NCBI GenBank assembly: GCA_038043185.1
Contig: JBBTCO010000010.1
Span: 9,548 to 73,547, forward strand
Origin: UBA5009 sp038043185
Lineage (GTDB): Bacteria; Bdellovibrionota; Bdellovibrionia; Bdellovibrionales; Bdellovibrionaceae
Direction: 5' to 3'
Length of the DNA stretch: 64,000 nt
Shown here piece after piece: positions 50,501-58,440 of the stretch (positions within the stretch are counted from its first letter, which is position 1; each line of letters starts with the position of its first letter). The notes under the pieces are model-generated. The model saw only the letters and a list, made by a program, of their open reading frames with translations, searched no databases and was not told the DNA's origin. The translations under genes and the position numbers were made by a program.

Positions 50501-53291
50501 ATTGAAGGGGCTTGTTTATGATTTTATTATTCTGAACGAGCACGAGACAACTTATTTTCAGGGCCTGCAGGATGAACTTCAACAACAGATTCGTTCAACT
50601 GGTGTTCAAGGCTGGCTGAATAAATCGGGTGGAATATTTATTTTGCGGAGTGATCTGACGCCGGAAAAAGATATTGCTCATATTCAATCGGTTGCGCGGG
50701 TGTCCCTTTCCGCTGACGAACCGTTAAAGGAACAAATCAATCGCAAAGTAGTGGATGAAAAATATGCCCCGGTTCTGTCTTTTGTACGAAAAGATAGAGT
50801 TGAAAGTGTTCCGCCTGAACCGGCTTTAGAGCTTGATTATTTTAATGGTATCGGTGGCTTTAGTAAAAATGGCCGAGAGTACGTTATTGTTCTTGAATCT
50901 GGTCAATGGACTCCGGCTCCTTGGATTAATGTCATTGGCAACCATCGAGGTTTTGGTTTTCAGGTCAGTGAAACTGGTGCTGGCTTTACTTGGTTTATTA
51001 ATAGTCAGACGAATCGTTTAACGCCTTGGTCGAATGATCCGGTCTGTGATCCTCCTGGCGAAATTATTTATTTGAGAGATGAAGATACCGGAAAAATTTG
51101 GACACCCACACCACTGCCGATTCGCAGTGAAGCAACTTACATCATCAGACATGGGCAGGGTTATTCCACTTTTGAACATTCTAATTATGGAATTAAGCAA
51201 ACTTTAACTCATTTTGTCCCTAAAGATGATTCAGTCAAAATTTCACTTTTAACATTAAAAAATCAGACAAACCGAAAGCGTCGAATTTCTATCACCAGTT
51301 ATACCGAACTGGTGCTGGGATCACAGCGTGAGAAAACTTCACCGTATTTAATCTGTGATGTAGATCAAGTCACGAATGCGATTTTTGCCAGAAATCCTCA
51401 TGACAACGAATTCGCAGAAAAAGTAACCTTTGTTGATATCAATACTCCGAATCGAACCTTCACTTGCAGCCGAAAAGAATTTTTAGGGCGCAATGGAAGT
51501 TACACCAATCCGGCGGCGCTGAAGCGAGATGGTCTGTCGAAAAAAAGAGGAACTGGTCAAGATCCCTGTGCTGTTTTCCAAACTTCAATCGAGCTTGAAC
51601 CTGGAGAAGTGCGCGAAATTTCTATTCTGCTAGGACAATGTGAGAACATTCAAGCAGCGCGTGACCTTACTGTACGTTACAGAGATCTCAAAATAGTAAA
51701 AGAGGCTTTGGCGGAAGTGATTGCTTATTGGAATGCTCTTATAAATGTTGTTCAAGTCAAAACCCCCGAACCAGCGATGAACATTTTGATGAACAGTTGG
51801 CTTTTCTATCAAACTTTGTCTTGTCGATATTGGTCCAGAACTGCTTTCTATCAATCCGGCGGTGCTTATGGATTCCGCGATCAACTTCAAGATTGCATGG
51901 CCTTGGTTTATTCGGCACCGGATATCGCGCGAGAACATATTCTACGGGCTTCTGAACGGCAATTCAGGGAAGGAGATGTCCAACACTGGTGGCATCCGCC
52001 CACAGGTCGCGGAGTTCGCACGCGCATGTCTGACGATTTGCTTTGGCTTCCTTTCGTTGTCAGTTTTTATGTGAATGTCACTGGTGATAAAACTATTTTG
52101 ACCGAAATGACGCCATTTCTAGAAGCGCCTTTACTTAGACCAGAAGAAGAGGATTCTTATACTCTGCCTGGAACCTCGCAAGAAACTGCAAGTGTATTTG
52201 AACATTGTATTCGCGCCATCAACCACTCGCTTTCCGTAGGTGAACACAAGTTACCTTTGATTGGCACTGGCGATTGGAACGATGGAATGAATCGAGTTGG
52301 CAGTCTTGGTAAAGGTGAAAGTATTTGGCTTGGTTGGTTTCTTTATAAAGTTCTAGCTGATTTTTTACCATTCTGTAATCAGCCCGAGCAGCAATCCAAC
52401 CGAGAAAAATATGAATTGCATATGAAGAACCTAAAAGTTGCCTTAGAGCAGGACGGCTGGGACGGGGAATGGTATCGACGAGCTTATTTTGATGATGGCA
52501 CTCCATTGGGATCTTCAACTAGCGAAGAACCCAAAATTGATTCTATAAGTCAGTCGTGGGCGGTTATATCGGAAGCTGCTGATCGAAATCGAGCGAAGCT
52601 AGCGATGGAAAAAGTAGATGAGCTTTTAGTTAAAAAAGAATCAAAACTTATTCTGTTGTTAACACCTCCTTTTGATAAGACTCCGATGGACCCAGGTTAT
52701 ATTAAAGGTTATGTCCCTGGTGTGCGTGAAAACGGCGGTCAGTACACGCATGCAGCGACATGGGTGGTTATGGCCTATGCTCAGCTTGGTGATGGAAATA
52801 AAGCCTTTAATTTATTTAATATGTTGAATCCTATTCTTCACACTCACAATGAAACAGAATCGAATCGATATAAGGTGGAACCATACGTAGTCGCTGGCGA
52901 TGTGTACGCAGGTGAACCCTATGAAGGCCGAGGGGGATGGAGTTGGTACACAGGTTCGTCATCCTGGTATTACCGGGTTGGCTTAGAATCCTTGCTTGGG
53001 TTTCAACTTCGCGGTGATAAACTTCAAATCAAGCCGTGCATCCCAAGCTCATGGAGTGGTTATGAGCTTTCTTATATTTATGGGAAATCTAATTATTTTA
53101 TTCAAGTTAAAAACCCGAGAGGCTTAACTAGTACAGGCAGCGTAATTATAAATGTAGACGGAGTTTTAGTGCCAGGCTCTGAAATAAAATTAATCGATGA
53201 TGGGAAAGACCATCAAGTTGTCGTTAGCCTACAGTCGAGCCAAGTCGAGTTGCATGAGTCTCATTCTTATAGTGACCAATCAAAACTTTAA
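44505..53291 (+). CDS. ndvB: Cyclic beta-1,2-glucan synthase (NdvB/ChvB/Cgs type)
   Basis: A giant membrane enzyme of 2928 residues, close to Rhizobium/Brucella homologues (about 2830). It polymerises UDP-glucose into cyclic beta-1,2-glucan, a periplasmic osmoprotectant. Layout: membrane segments near 402-460; glycosyltransferase (GT84) with ITLDADTQLP near 615-625 and TRQHRWTRGDWQ near 764; further membrane segments near 810-860 and 940-980; a glycoamylase-like region near 1345-1555 (WGVSEAGYNARD); then two beta-sandwich repeats and a GH94 (alpha/alpha)6 domain with GTGDWNDGMNR near 2587 holding the probable catalytic Asp. The ribosome site is weak (GGCGAG). No ABC exporter (NdvA) is adjacent. 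Confidence 0.9.
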   Translation: MTDIVNDKIEYPIKGEIYSVERLEEYAAYLATELKLSDNPKISQPLLPRMRENGVKLLVSYRALTEAIHRKDSLPPAAEWLTDNFHIVEDQLREIQEDLPPAFYKELPKIALGELTGYPRIYAIALALIAHTDSYLEPETIRRFVHAYQKISPLNIGELWALAITLRLVLVENLRRIAIRIVVDHEQRNEANKFADQLFEAVEDKIKFQALVSELPLGHRSTVQDDRAYVAQIAKRLRDQEPELWPALEHLEKYLAKKNSSTEQVIDLSHQLQATSQVTVANIITSMRLISGLNWRDFFESLSLVDRVLEKDLIYGKMDFLTRDRYRHVIEKISKRTHVSEIEIAEYAVQLSKTAQANNPRDIKQSHVGYYLIGAGAETLEKKFNYKTRTKVLHFALSHPNFVYFGLMGIFLFMSCAGPFYYSVTHGALLPFLIVIGLLIVIPCSELALCLTNLILTYSIRPQNLPKLDLSLGIPQKSRSMVVIPCMLAGAQMIQELLEKIEIHYLGNADPQLFFALLTDFTDAPTESLLEDDVHLQLVLDGINNLNRKYADKDGDRFFLFHRHRQWNESEKTWMGWERKRGKIHEFNRLLRGDEKTSIIVATAEVPFLATIRYVITLDADTQLPRDSARRMIGTIIHPLNQAYFDKILGRVTEGYGVLQPRIGISLESSARSFFAKVFSGYTGIDPYTTAVSEIYQDLFQEGSYTGKGIYDVDAFEAALQNRAPENTILSHDLFEGIYSRAGLLTDVELLDDYPQSYHTFFTRQHRWTRGDWQIAAWILPFVRNTQKQWIRNEIPLISKWKIFDNLRRSLVAPFTFLWFVFAWTVFPGSPLFWLGYALFIVIFPAVVPPVIGALFHYFENQSSRVSTTDMKIKVNLLQVLFHIVFLAHQAYIQSDAILRVMYRKFISQTQLLEWVTAAQAESQKNKSKRPFWQTSWPTEILLVGTLFLFFTTASSLVGLSLVFIFLWSCYPLIGHLISRRLIRTRKSLSIDDQLLMRQIARRTWHYFETFVGAEDNWLPPDNHQELPQALTAHRTSPTNIGLYLLSLVSARDFGYLSAAKFVRSLGLTLETLQKLEGHEGHYFNWYDTKTLEPLNPKYVSTVDSGNLAGYFLTCQQACLEIPNYFLIETEMLEGLNDIILIIDSEIRAMDENHHELLREFSNFRLLLSPPPNNTFSNWASLLETLNNSLGNIRKNILNFKKNQTEKDFKCIFEWIDCALTQIREVQNDITSLAPWTINQFRDLGAKLEKKSGPLLGQWENLVKLLDRNISLSAISEGDKKGLLQVQDLIQALQNKESDSSLLFKELSDFAESLNQRKQTIQELLDKAEAAAHFMDQKFKDMRFDFLLDKNRGVFTIGYSVTDGKFDSGLYDLLASESRLASFVAIAKGEVIQEHWFRLGRQLVPIEGGRALISWTASMFEYLMPLLVMRDYENTLLNETLRTVILRQISYGREHNVPWGVSEAGYNARDLQLNYQYGPFGIPGLGLKRGLSHDLVISPYSTFLVAMVDPEAALDNAKHLINNKILASYGFYEAIDYTSERLPENQKFAVIKSFMAHHQGMSFVAINNVINNNIIQDRFHNDTRVRATRLLLQERIPQRVVPVLPKAAEIELEGESQSAINSFIRTYTSASSATPRIQLLSNRNYSIMISTSGAGYSKCGDVAVTRWKEDATRDNWGSFIFIKDLLEKNIWSATYQPFTQIPESYQVTFGEEKVEFQRRDGDISSYTQILVAPEDNVEIRHVTLTNHSDEPRIIELTSYLEPVLGPAANDLDHMAFSKLFIQTEFLSSRNALLGKRRKRSSHDKENWGLHVVVSDCELVSEVQYETDRAQFIGRGRNLSNASALFERQKLSNVCGATLDPIMSLRVQVQVPANGKAQVAFSTGVASTREHALELADRYHDIHSFERECKLAWTKSQVDMRHLNIDAETAYLYQRIAERILYSEPSLRPPAHQRALNTNVQSSLWPSGISGDLPIVVVRIDDQKDMLVIRKLLRCHEYLRLKGLVYDFIILNEHETTYFQGLQDELQQQIRSTGVQGWLNKSGGIFILRSDLTPEKDIAHIQSVARVSLSADEPLKEQINRKVVDEKYAPVLSFVRKDRVESVPPEPALELDYFNGIGGFSKNGREYVIVLESGQWTPAPWINVIGNHRGFGFQVSETGAGFTWFINSQTNRLTPWSNDPVCDPPGEIIYLRDEDTGKIWTPTPLPIRSEATYIIRHGQGYSTFEHSNYGIKQTLTHFVPKDDSVKISLLTLKNQTNRKRRISITSYTELVLGSQREKTSPYLICDVDQVTNAIFARNPHDNEFAEKVTFVDINTPNRTFTCSRKEFLGRNGSYTNPAALKRDGLSKKRGTGQDPCAVFQTSIELEPGEVREISILLGQCENIQAARDLTVRYRDLKIVKEALAEVIAYWNALINVVQVKTPEPAMNILMNSWLFYQTLSCRYWSRTAFYQSGGAYGFRDQLQDCMALVYSAPDIAREHILRASERQFREGDVQHWWHPPTGRGVRTRMSDDLLWLPFVVSFYVNVTGDKTILTEMTPFLEAPLLRPEEEDSYTLPGTSQETASVFEHCIRAINHSLSVGEHKLPLIGTGDWNDGMNRVGSLGKGESIWLGWFLYKVLADFLPFCNQPEQQSNREKYELHMKNLKVALEQDGWDGEWYRRAYFDDGTPLGSSTSEEPKIDSISQSWAVISEAADRNRAKLAMEKVDELLVKKESKLILLLTPPFDKTPMDPGYIKGYVPGVRENGGQYTHAATWVVMAYAQLGDGNKAFNLFNMLNPILHTHNETESNRYKVEPYVVAGDVYAGEPYEGRGGWSWYTGSSSWYYRVGLESLLGFQLRGDKLQIKPCIPSSWSGYELSYIYGKSNYFIQVKNPRGLTSTGSVIINVDGVLVPGSEIKLIDDGKDHQVVVSLQSSQVELHESHSYSDQSKL

Positions 53292-53439
53292 AATTTTGTT
53301 GGAAAGAAGTTTTATTTATTTGATAGTACGCTTCTTCAATGAGGCCTGTTTGAACCCGCGCCTTTGTTGTGTGGACTTTTTCTTTAGTAGAAATGATGGC
53401 TTTTCTTAATTTTTCTATTTTATTAGTCATGTCATCCAT
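53224..53439 (-). CDS. possible small protein overlapping the glucan synthase 3' end
   Basis: A 71-residue reading frame starting MDDMTNKIEKLRK with AAAGGGGAG just upstream (53443-53451), a better ribosome site than many neighbours. The N-terminal half is Lys/Glu-rich and could form a coiled coil. The last 68 nt overlap the convergent glucan synthase gene. An in-frame TTG at 53556 would give 110 residues without a ribosome site. No family is recognised and it may be a chance frame. Confidence 0.4.
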   Translation of the reverse strand: MDDMTNKIEKLRKAIISTKEKVHTTKARVQTGLIEEAYYQINKTSFQQNFKVLIGHYKNETHATRLGSTVG

Positions 53440-53792
53440 ATACTCCCCTTTAGGCGAATTATAAAGCAAGTTCTGTGCCCTTAATAATTTGACATGAAAA
53501 ATAGCTGTACTCGCTGTAGTGGCTGCTAATAGGGATTTTTTACGAATTTTATTCAAAAAAATGACAGTTTTGCCCGCGCTGTAGCATTTTGTCTCATTTT
53601 TTTATGTCAATACTCGTGGAGTTAATGAGCGGCCTAAATAATTTTAAAAACTATTTTTCCTTTAACTTCCAATTTTTGTTTATTTATTTCTCTGAATCAA
53701 GTGGTACTAAATCTGGGTCTCAGGTCGACATTTATGCGAGATGGTTTATGGGATGAATATAACTATTTTGCGGTAGGTAAAGAAGGCACAGA

Positions 53793-53812
53793 AGTGCACA
53801 ATAAGGTGCACT
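53793..53812. promoter_or_regulatory. 7-bp inverted repeat near the end of the MDR gene
   Basis: AGTGCAC (53793-53799) and GTGCACT (53806-53812) are perfect inverted repeats with a 6-nt loop, 6 nt downstream of the dehydrogenase stop on the minus strand. There is no T-run, so it is a weak terminator candidate. The remaining 53557-53792 is AT-rich and contains no convincing gene. Confidence 0.35.
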
Positions 53813-53817
53813 CACAA

Positions 53818-55143
53818 TTATCTGCCGAAAAGTCCAGAACAGGTATTTCCAAATCGAATCGAGATTTTTTCATGCTCAAAGACTTCCGGTGATTCGAATT
53901 CCAGTAGTTTTGCCAGCGATGAAGTTTCGAATACCACATTGCGATTACGTCCGGATAAGTCCTGCACTGAGCGGCTGCTGAGTCCATTAATTCGACTTGT
54001 CGTTACCTTACTATAGGAAGGTTTTGCGCTATGTAAGTCTGCATGAAGTTCAGAAACCGCGGTTGCAATATCTGTTTTCGTGTAACCAGAGGAGCCAAGC
54101 AGGGTAAAATCTTTGATTTTACTTCCGACTCGATAGCCGCGAATTTGTCGTAGATCCTCTGTTCGATGGATAGCTTCAACATTCACTCCGGCAATTTCTG
54201 GTGAGCTCTCGCCCGCATGTAAATTAATTCCAGAAAAAAGCAGGATCACTCCACCATTCTTAATGAGTTTAGGAGCATCTACAGAGTTAGCATCTGCTGA
54301 ACTGGTCGAAGTCACGACAACATCGAAGGTATTTGCAAGACCAGAGGTAGAATCAAGTACTGTGGATTCGCCCATAATCTGTTTTGCCAAAGCCCTTCGT
54401 ACCGGGCTGATATCATAATTGACTACCTTTGCCTTTGGATACTTCATTCGTGCATGCATAGCATGAAGCAGACCCATAGGTCCCGCACCCAGAATAAGAA
54501 TGCGAGAAACAGATTTGTTCAAAACACCAGGCTGTTTTTCATCCAAAAGTTTAAAAGCACGTTGAACACATGCCAAAGGTTCTGTATTGACCATCTGTTC
54601 AAGATAAGGATCTTCTCCAAAATTTTTGACCATTTCGGATGCATTCGAAATCGGAAAAATATTGTACTTTGGAAAATCCATTTGTTCCGCAAATACGCCA
54701 TTCAGAGAAAACCCAATGTGTTTCATGTTTGGACTTAAATTTGGGAAACCACGTTCAGCAACCGAATCGCCGTTGGGAACAGAGTGAGGAAGAACGACGA
54801 CGTACGTGCCGACCTTTAAGTCTGTAGCTTTAGCTTCTGGGGAAAGTTGTGAGATCTGACCTACACCTTCATGACCGAGAACAATTTCCCGCAGAAGAGC
54901 TTCACTTTTTTTTGTTCCAGTAAGAATTCGCCGGTCAGATTGACAGATTTGTGCGCACTTCATCGCGACGCGAACTTGATCAGCCGGTGGAAGATCGGGG
55001 AGGGTAATTGTACCGATTTCTACTTCAGCGCGGTTGCCTTCAGGCGCAGGCTTCGAATAGGCCGCTTCTACACTGATATCAGCATAGGTAGCACTTGCAA
55101 TCAAAAAGGCGAGGGTAAGAATAAGTACTTTAGCTTTGTTCAT
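53818..55143 (-). CDS. MDR-family (zinc alcohol dehydrogenase-like) protein with Sec signal peptide
   Basis: The ATG at 55143 has TGGAG 6-7 nt upstream and gives 441 residues. Residues 1-21 form a clear Sec signal peptide (hydrophobic VLILTLAFLIASA, cleavage TYA before D22). The rest is a medium-chain dehydrogenase: catalytic-zinc Cys67 in ICQSDRR, GHE at 90-92, and a Rossmann dinucleotide loop LGAGPMGLLHA near 220. The structural-zinc Cys cluster is missing. MDR enzymes use cytoplasmic NAD(P)H, so export is odd. The C-terminal 60 residues are atypical. Substrate unknown; an annotation as threonine/sorbitol-type dehydrogenase would be guesswork. Confidence 0.85.
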   Translation of the reverse strand: MNKAKVLILTLAFLIASATYADISVEAAYSKPAPEGNRAEVEIGTITLPDLPPADQVRVAMKCAQICQSDRRILTGTKKSEALLREIVLGHEGVGQISQLSPEAKATDLKVGTYVVVLPHSVPNGDSVAERGFPNLSPNMKHIGFSLNGVFAEQMDFPKYNIFPISNASEMVKNFGEDPYLEQMVNTEPLACVQRAFKLLDEKQPGVLNKSVSRILILGAGPMGLLHAMHARMKYPKAKVVNYDISPVRRALAKQIMGESTVLDSTSGLANTFDVVVTSTSSADANSVDAPKLIKNGGVILLFSGINLHAGESSPEIAGVNVEAIHRTEDLRQIRGYRVGSKIKDFTLLGSSGYTKTDIATAVSELHADLHSAKPSYSKVTTSRINGLSSRSVQDLSGRNRNVVFETSSLAKLLEFESPEVFEHEKISIRFGNTCSGLFGR

Positions 55144-55334
55144 CGCTATCTCCACTGGGTACCTGGTTTAATGCAAATCCTGAGTAAGATTTTGTAATTA
55201 ATAATCGGCTATATTTGTTTTAGGGACTGGCTTTGTACGGGTTTCGTTGGAGTTACCCAATTTTGGTGTTGGATGGCTACTTGTTAAACAACGCGGTTAA
55301 AGCGGTACCCCACAAGTCGAATGAATCACCAGTG

Positions 55335-55928
55335 CTAGAAGTAAAAATTTAAACTCAACATTGGAATTAAAAATGATTTTGATCCAGAATAACTTGTCGC
55401 TACAGAGCTAACTTCTTTCTTTATATAACTTGCCTGATAATAAGATATAGCCACACCAATCGATGCTCTTTGTGTAATCATTGGAGTGTATGCAATTTTG
55501 AACAGGGTGCTGCTTCCTGTCCATGTTTCAGTTGCTGAACTCCCATTTTTATAGTGGGCGCTAGAAAGAACTCCATACGCTGCAGTCATGTTAAATGCTC
55601 TGTCTTTTCCAAAAAAATATTTTGTGCCAATAAGTAGATCCTGAATGCTCATAATTGTTGTTACGCCACTTAGGTTTCTTTCATTGATCTCACTATTTAA
55701 ATAAATAGTGCCAAAATAAATCTGAGACTTAGAGGAAAGTCCAAGCATAAGTCCAATATCTAAGTAAGTCTGAGTTTGCGTGCTCGTCGTTGTTGACGTT
55801 AAGCTTCCTTGTACACTTGTGGCATCGGCAGAGAATAGAAAATCGGCTCGACAATTCAATGAAACAGATAAAAGTATCGAAACTAATAAATACTCAGTTA
55901 TTCTATATGGGCTATACAAAAATAACAT
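55335..55928 (-). CDS. small beta-barrel outer-membrane protein (barrel 3 of surface operon)
   Basis: The ATG at 55928 gives 197 residues with a signal peptide (about 1-28, ending CRA before DFLFS). Amphipathic strands follow (YLDIGLMLGLSS, IYFGTIYLNSE, LFKIAYTPMI) and the protein ends LSLNFYF, a typical BAM-recognised C-terminus. It starts 1 nt after the stop of the 836-residue lipoprotein and is last in the operon. The longer start at 56003 would overlap that lipoprotein by 74 nt and is rejected. Unknown function. Confidence 0.75.
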   Translation of the reverse strand: MLFLYSPYRITEYLLVSILLSVSLNCRADFLFSADATSVQGSLTSTTTSTQTQTYLDIGLMLGLSSKSQIYFGTIYLNSEINERNLSGVTTIMSIQDLLIGTKYFFGKDRAFNMTAAYGVLSSAHYKNGSSATETWTGSSTLFKIAYTPMITQRASIGVAISYYQASYIKKEVSSVATSYSGSKSFLIPMLSLNFYF

Positions 55929-55929
55929 T

Positions 55930-58440
55930 TTAATCACCGCAGCTACTGACGTAAAGCCAATTTCCAGGTCCAATGAAAGCCATAACGAGTTGATCAATGG
56001 CATTTCTTACGGTAGCAACATTCCATCCTGAAACGGCGAAGTTCAACGCCGGCGAGCCACTTAAGTTTGCAGCACTTCCAGATGAAATTTGTGTTGTACT
56101 GAACACACCCGAGTTATTGTCTGCTAGAAACAGACTTCCATAAGATCCCTGACCTGTGGGATGAGCTATTTGAGCCACACCTGTTGCAGAAAAAGATAAT
56201 GATGCTTTCAATAATTGTTCATTGCCTAAGACTAGTCCACTGACTCCTGCCGCTGTGGCAATTTGATTTGCCGACCAGCCACTGCTTGCGCAGCTAGAAA
56301 AAGTTCCAGTGCACGCAGCGTAATAGACAGAGTTATTCAATCGATCAAAATAAGACATAGCTGGACTTGAAGTTACAGAATTAATTTTTACGGTGACACC
56401 AGCGCCTTGTCCAATTGAACCTACAAGCAGTGGTGCCGTCCATGTTACGCCATTAGAACTATAAGTATATTTTGCCTTGGTTGCAAAATTATCACGATAT
56501 GCTAAAACTATGTTCCCTGAAGAATCATAATCTGCACTGATATGGGAAGCCCCAGAAACCGTCAAAGTTTCAATGGTAGTAGCAGTTGACCACGTCAAAG
56601 TAGCTGGATTGAAAAGAGCCGATTTTACACTGCGACTAGTGGCATTGTTATCGATGGTGATCATGACAGGTGTAATTACTCCAGAATTATTAGCTAAACT
56701 CAATGCGACTTGATTGGCCGCAGGTAATGCAGCTGGGGCACCCGTAGGCTGAGATGGAAATTCAAAAGTATTCCAAATTCCAGATCCATCAGGTCGCGAA
56801 TTTGCTGCTAAGTAAAACCGATTATTGGCGGCATCAAAATATCCTATCCAAGGTAAATTATTTTGATCAAAAATAAGAGCAGGAAACTGTGGACTTTGTG
56901 TGCCAGGAATAACTGCGGTGGTCCAAGCGCTGTCAGAGCTGGCATCGACTCGATAAGCATATTTCAGTTTTGCCCCAGCTACTGCTCCAATGGAATAATC
57001 CACATAAGCAATCGCGGGAAGACCTGTGCTCGTTTTTGCTGTAGAGATTAAACCCAATTGAGCTGTGGCGGTTGGCATTTGCAAAAGCCCAGTCACGTCG
57101 GGAGTGTATCTTACATATGTTGCAGAATTGGAAGCCGTAGCATAATTAATTACTCGACCCAGTCTTAAATCAAACGGCGCTGCATTTGTGCCATATGATA
57201 CATACATTGTAGTATTCGCAGGATCAAGCGCTGCTCCGCCAGCTGTTGCCGCTGGCGTTGTTATTGTCTCTATGACACTCGAGGCATTCCAAGCTCCATT
57301 AAAAGTTGTCGTTTGGCTATTATAATAATTTACACTGGTTGTACTTTCATTAGCGGCAACGTGGAATTTTCCACCTGAATCTTTAAGAACTTTAATCCAT
57401 TGGGTGCCGCTGTTAGCTCCACCAAGCGTGGCCCCGGCAGTAAATGCCGCTGGAGCCGCTGTACAGGCTGCGCCCATTGTATAGGTTACCATTCCAGCAG
57501 CACCTTTTGAAATAACTTTTGGAACATCTCCTGTAATAGTTGAATCCAAAAGTAATTTGCTGGAAAGATTTCCTGTTGCCACGACTGTCTGTGGAGTCCA
57601 ATTTGTATTTGTTAAGCAATTTGAAAGGGTCGCATTTTGACAAATCGCAAATCTTGTTAAACCAGTCACTGAATAGACTACGGCTGGGTAATACAAGGTA
57701 CTTGACGACTTACACCAGCCAACACCTGTCGCTACTTCAGCGGCAACAACATTAGTATTTTCAATGTAAGGTGTTGCAACCATAGACTGAAAGTTTGTCG
57801 GACTAGAGCAGGGCGCATCACAATACAAAAATTTTACTCTACCAGCAACTGCTGTATCACTGATGTAAGTGACTGCGACCTGATCCAAGGGATTTATTGA
57901 TACTTCTATCGAACGCGGCGCTGTCGCCGAATCAATCACCCCTGCGACCCATATTCCAAGTGCAGGAGGGGCTGCGCTACGAATAGCAACTTTCACATTT
58001 CCACCAAGAGTCCAGAGAACAATAGGAATACCAGTCGACAAATAAGAGAGTCGAACGAATGCTCCAGTGCCGTCTCCCGAAATCACCTCTGTTTGAAAAG
58101 ATGTACCTGTCCAATAATTAAATTTTAGAGTGGCAGAGCCAGCATCAATATACGCTATCGAAGGTGAAGATGTTCCAGGAATCATTTGTACATCAGAGTA
58201 CGAACCGCGAGCGACTGCCGCTACTGTGCCCTTCTGTCCATAATCTAAAACACGAGTAGAGCATGTAGAGGCAGGAGTCCAAGCGGGTCCGGTTTGTGAT
58301 GTGGACTCTGCCGTAGAGCTAGACACTCCCTTTGTGCAACTAATAACTACTGCCAAAAAATAAAAAATAAGTACGCTTGTGCGAATAAATTTTACGCCAG
58401 TCATCAAGTGTTCTTTTCTAAGACTATTTTCCAGAAGCAT
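55930..58440 (-). CDS. giant surface lipoprotein with ~14 propeller-like repeats (copy 2)
   Basis: 836 residues from ATG 58440, which has GGAAAGGTG 3-8 nt upstream; a start at 58404 would also fit. The signal ends in a lipobox (AVVISC, Cys at about 35). A Ser/Thr-rich linker follows. The rest consists of repeated units of about 55-60 residues with a core like (I/V)xY(I/F)D-x5-(L/V)-(K/Y), for example PSIAYIDAG, PAIAYVDYS, PWIGYFDAA and PAMSYFDRL. About 14 units are visible, compatible with two seven-bladed beta-propellers. Close Cys pairs occur in some turns. Its partner genes are small barrels. Paralogous to the 921-residue protein at 59106. Function unknown. Confidence 0.78.
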   Translation of the reverse strand: MLLENSLRKEHLMTGVKFIRTSVLIFYFLAVVISCTKGVSSSTAESTSQTGPAWTPASTCSTRVLDYGQKGTVAAVARGSYSDVQMIPGTSSPSIAYIDAGSATLKFNYWTGTSFQTEVISGDGTGAFVRLSYLSTGIPIVLWTLGGNVKVAIRSAAPPALGIWVAGVIDSATAPRSIEVSINPLDQVAVTYISDTAVAGRVKFLYCDAPCSSPTNFQSMVATPYIENTNVVAAEVATGVGWCKSSSTLYYPAVVYSVTGLTRFAICQNATLSNCLTNTNWTPQTVVATGNLSSKLLLDSTITGDVPKVISKGAAGMVTYTMGAACTAAPAAFTAGATLGGANSGTQWIKVLKDSGGKFHVAANESTTSVNYYNSQTTTFNGAWNASSVIETITTPAATAGGAALDPANTTMYVSYGTNAAPFDLRLGRVINYATASNSATYVRYTPDVTGLLQMPTATAQLGLISTAKTSTGLPAIAYVDYSIGAVAGAKLKYAYRVDASSDSAWTTAVIPGTQSPQFPALIFDQNNLPWIGYFDAANNRFYLAANSRPDGSGIWNTFEFPSQPTGAPAALPAANQVALSLANNSGVITPVMITIDNNATSRSVKSALFNPATLTWSTATTIETLTVSGASHISADYDSSGNIVLAYRDNFATKAKYTYSSNGVTWTAPLLVGSIGQGAGVTVKINSVTSSPAMSYFDRLNNSVYYAACTGTFSSCASSGWSANQIATAAGVSGLVLGNEQLLKASLSFSATGVAQIAHPTGQGSYGSLFLADNNSGVFSTTQISSGSAANLSGSPALNFAVSGWNVATVRNAIDQLVMAFIGPGNWLYVSSCGD

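Noticed and set aside
53701..53892. 63-residue + strand frame
   Set aside because: It overlaps the 3' end of the MDR dehydrogenase, has no ribosome site and resembles no protein.
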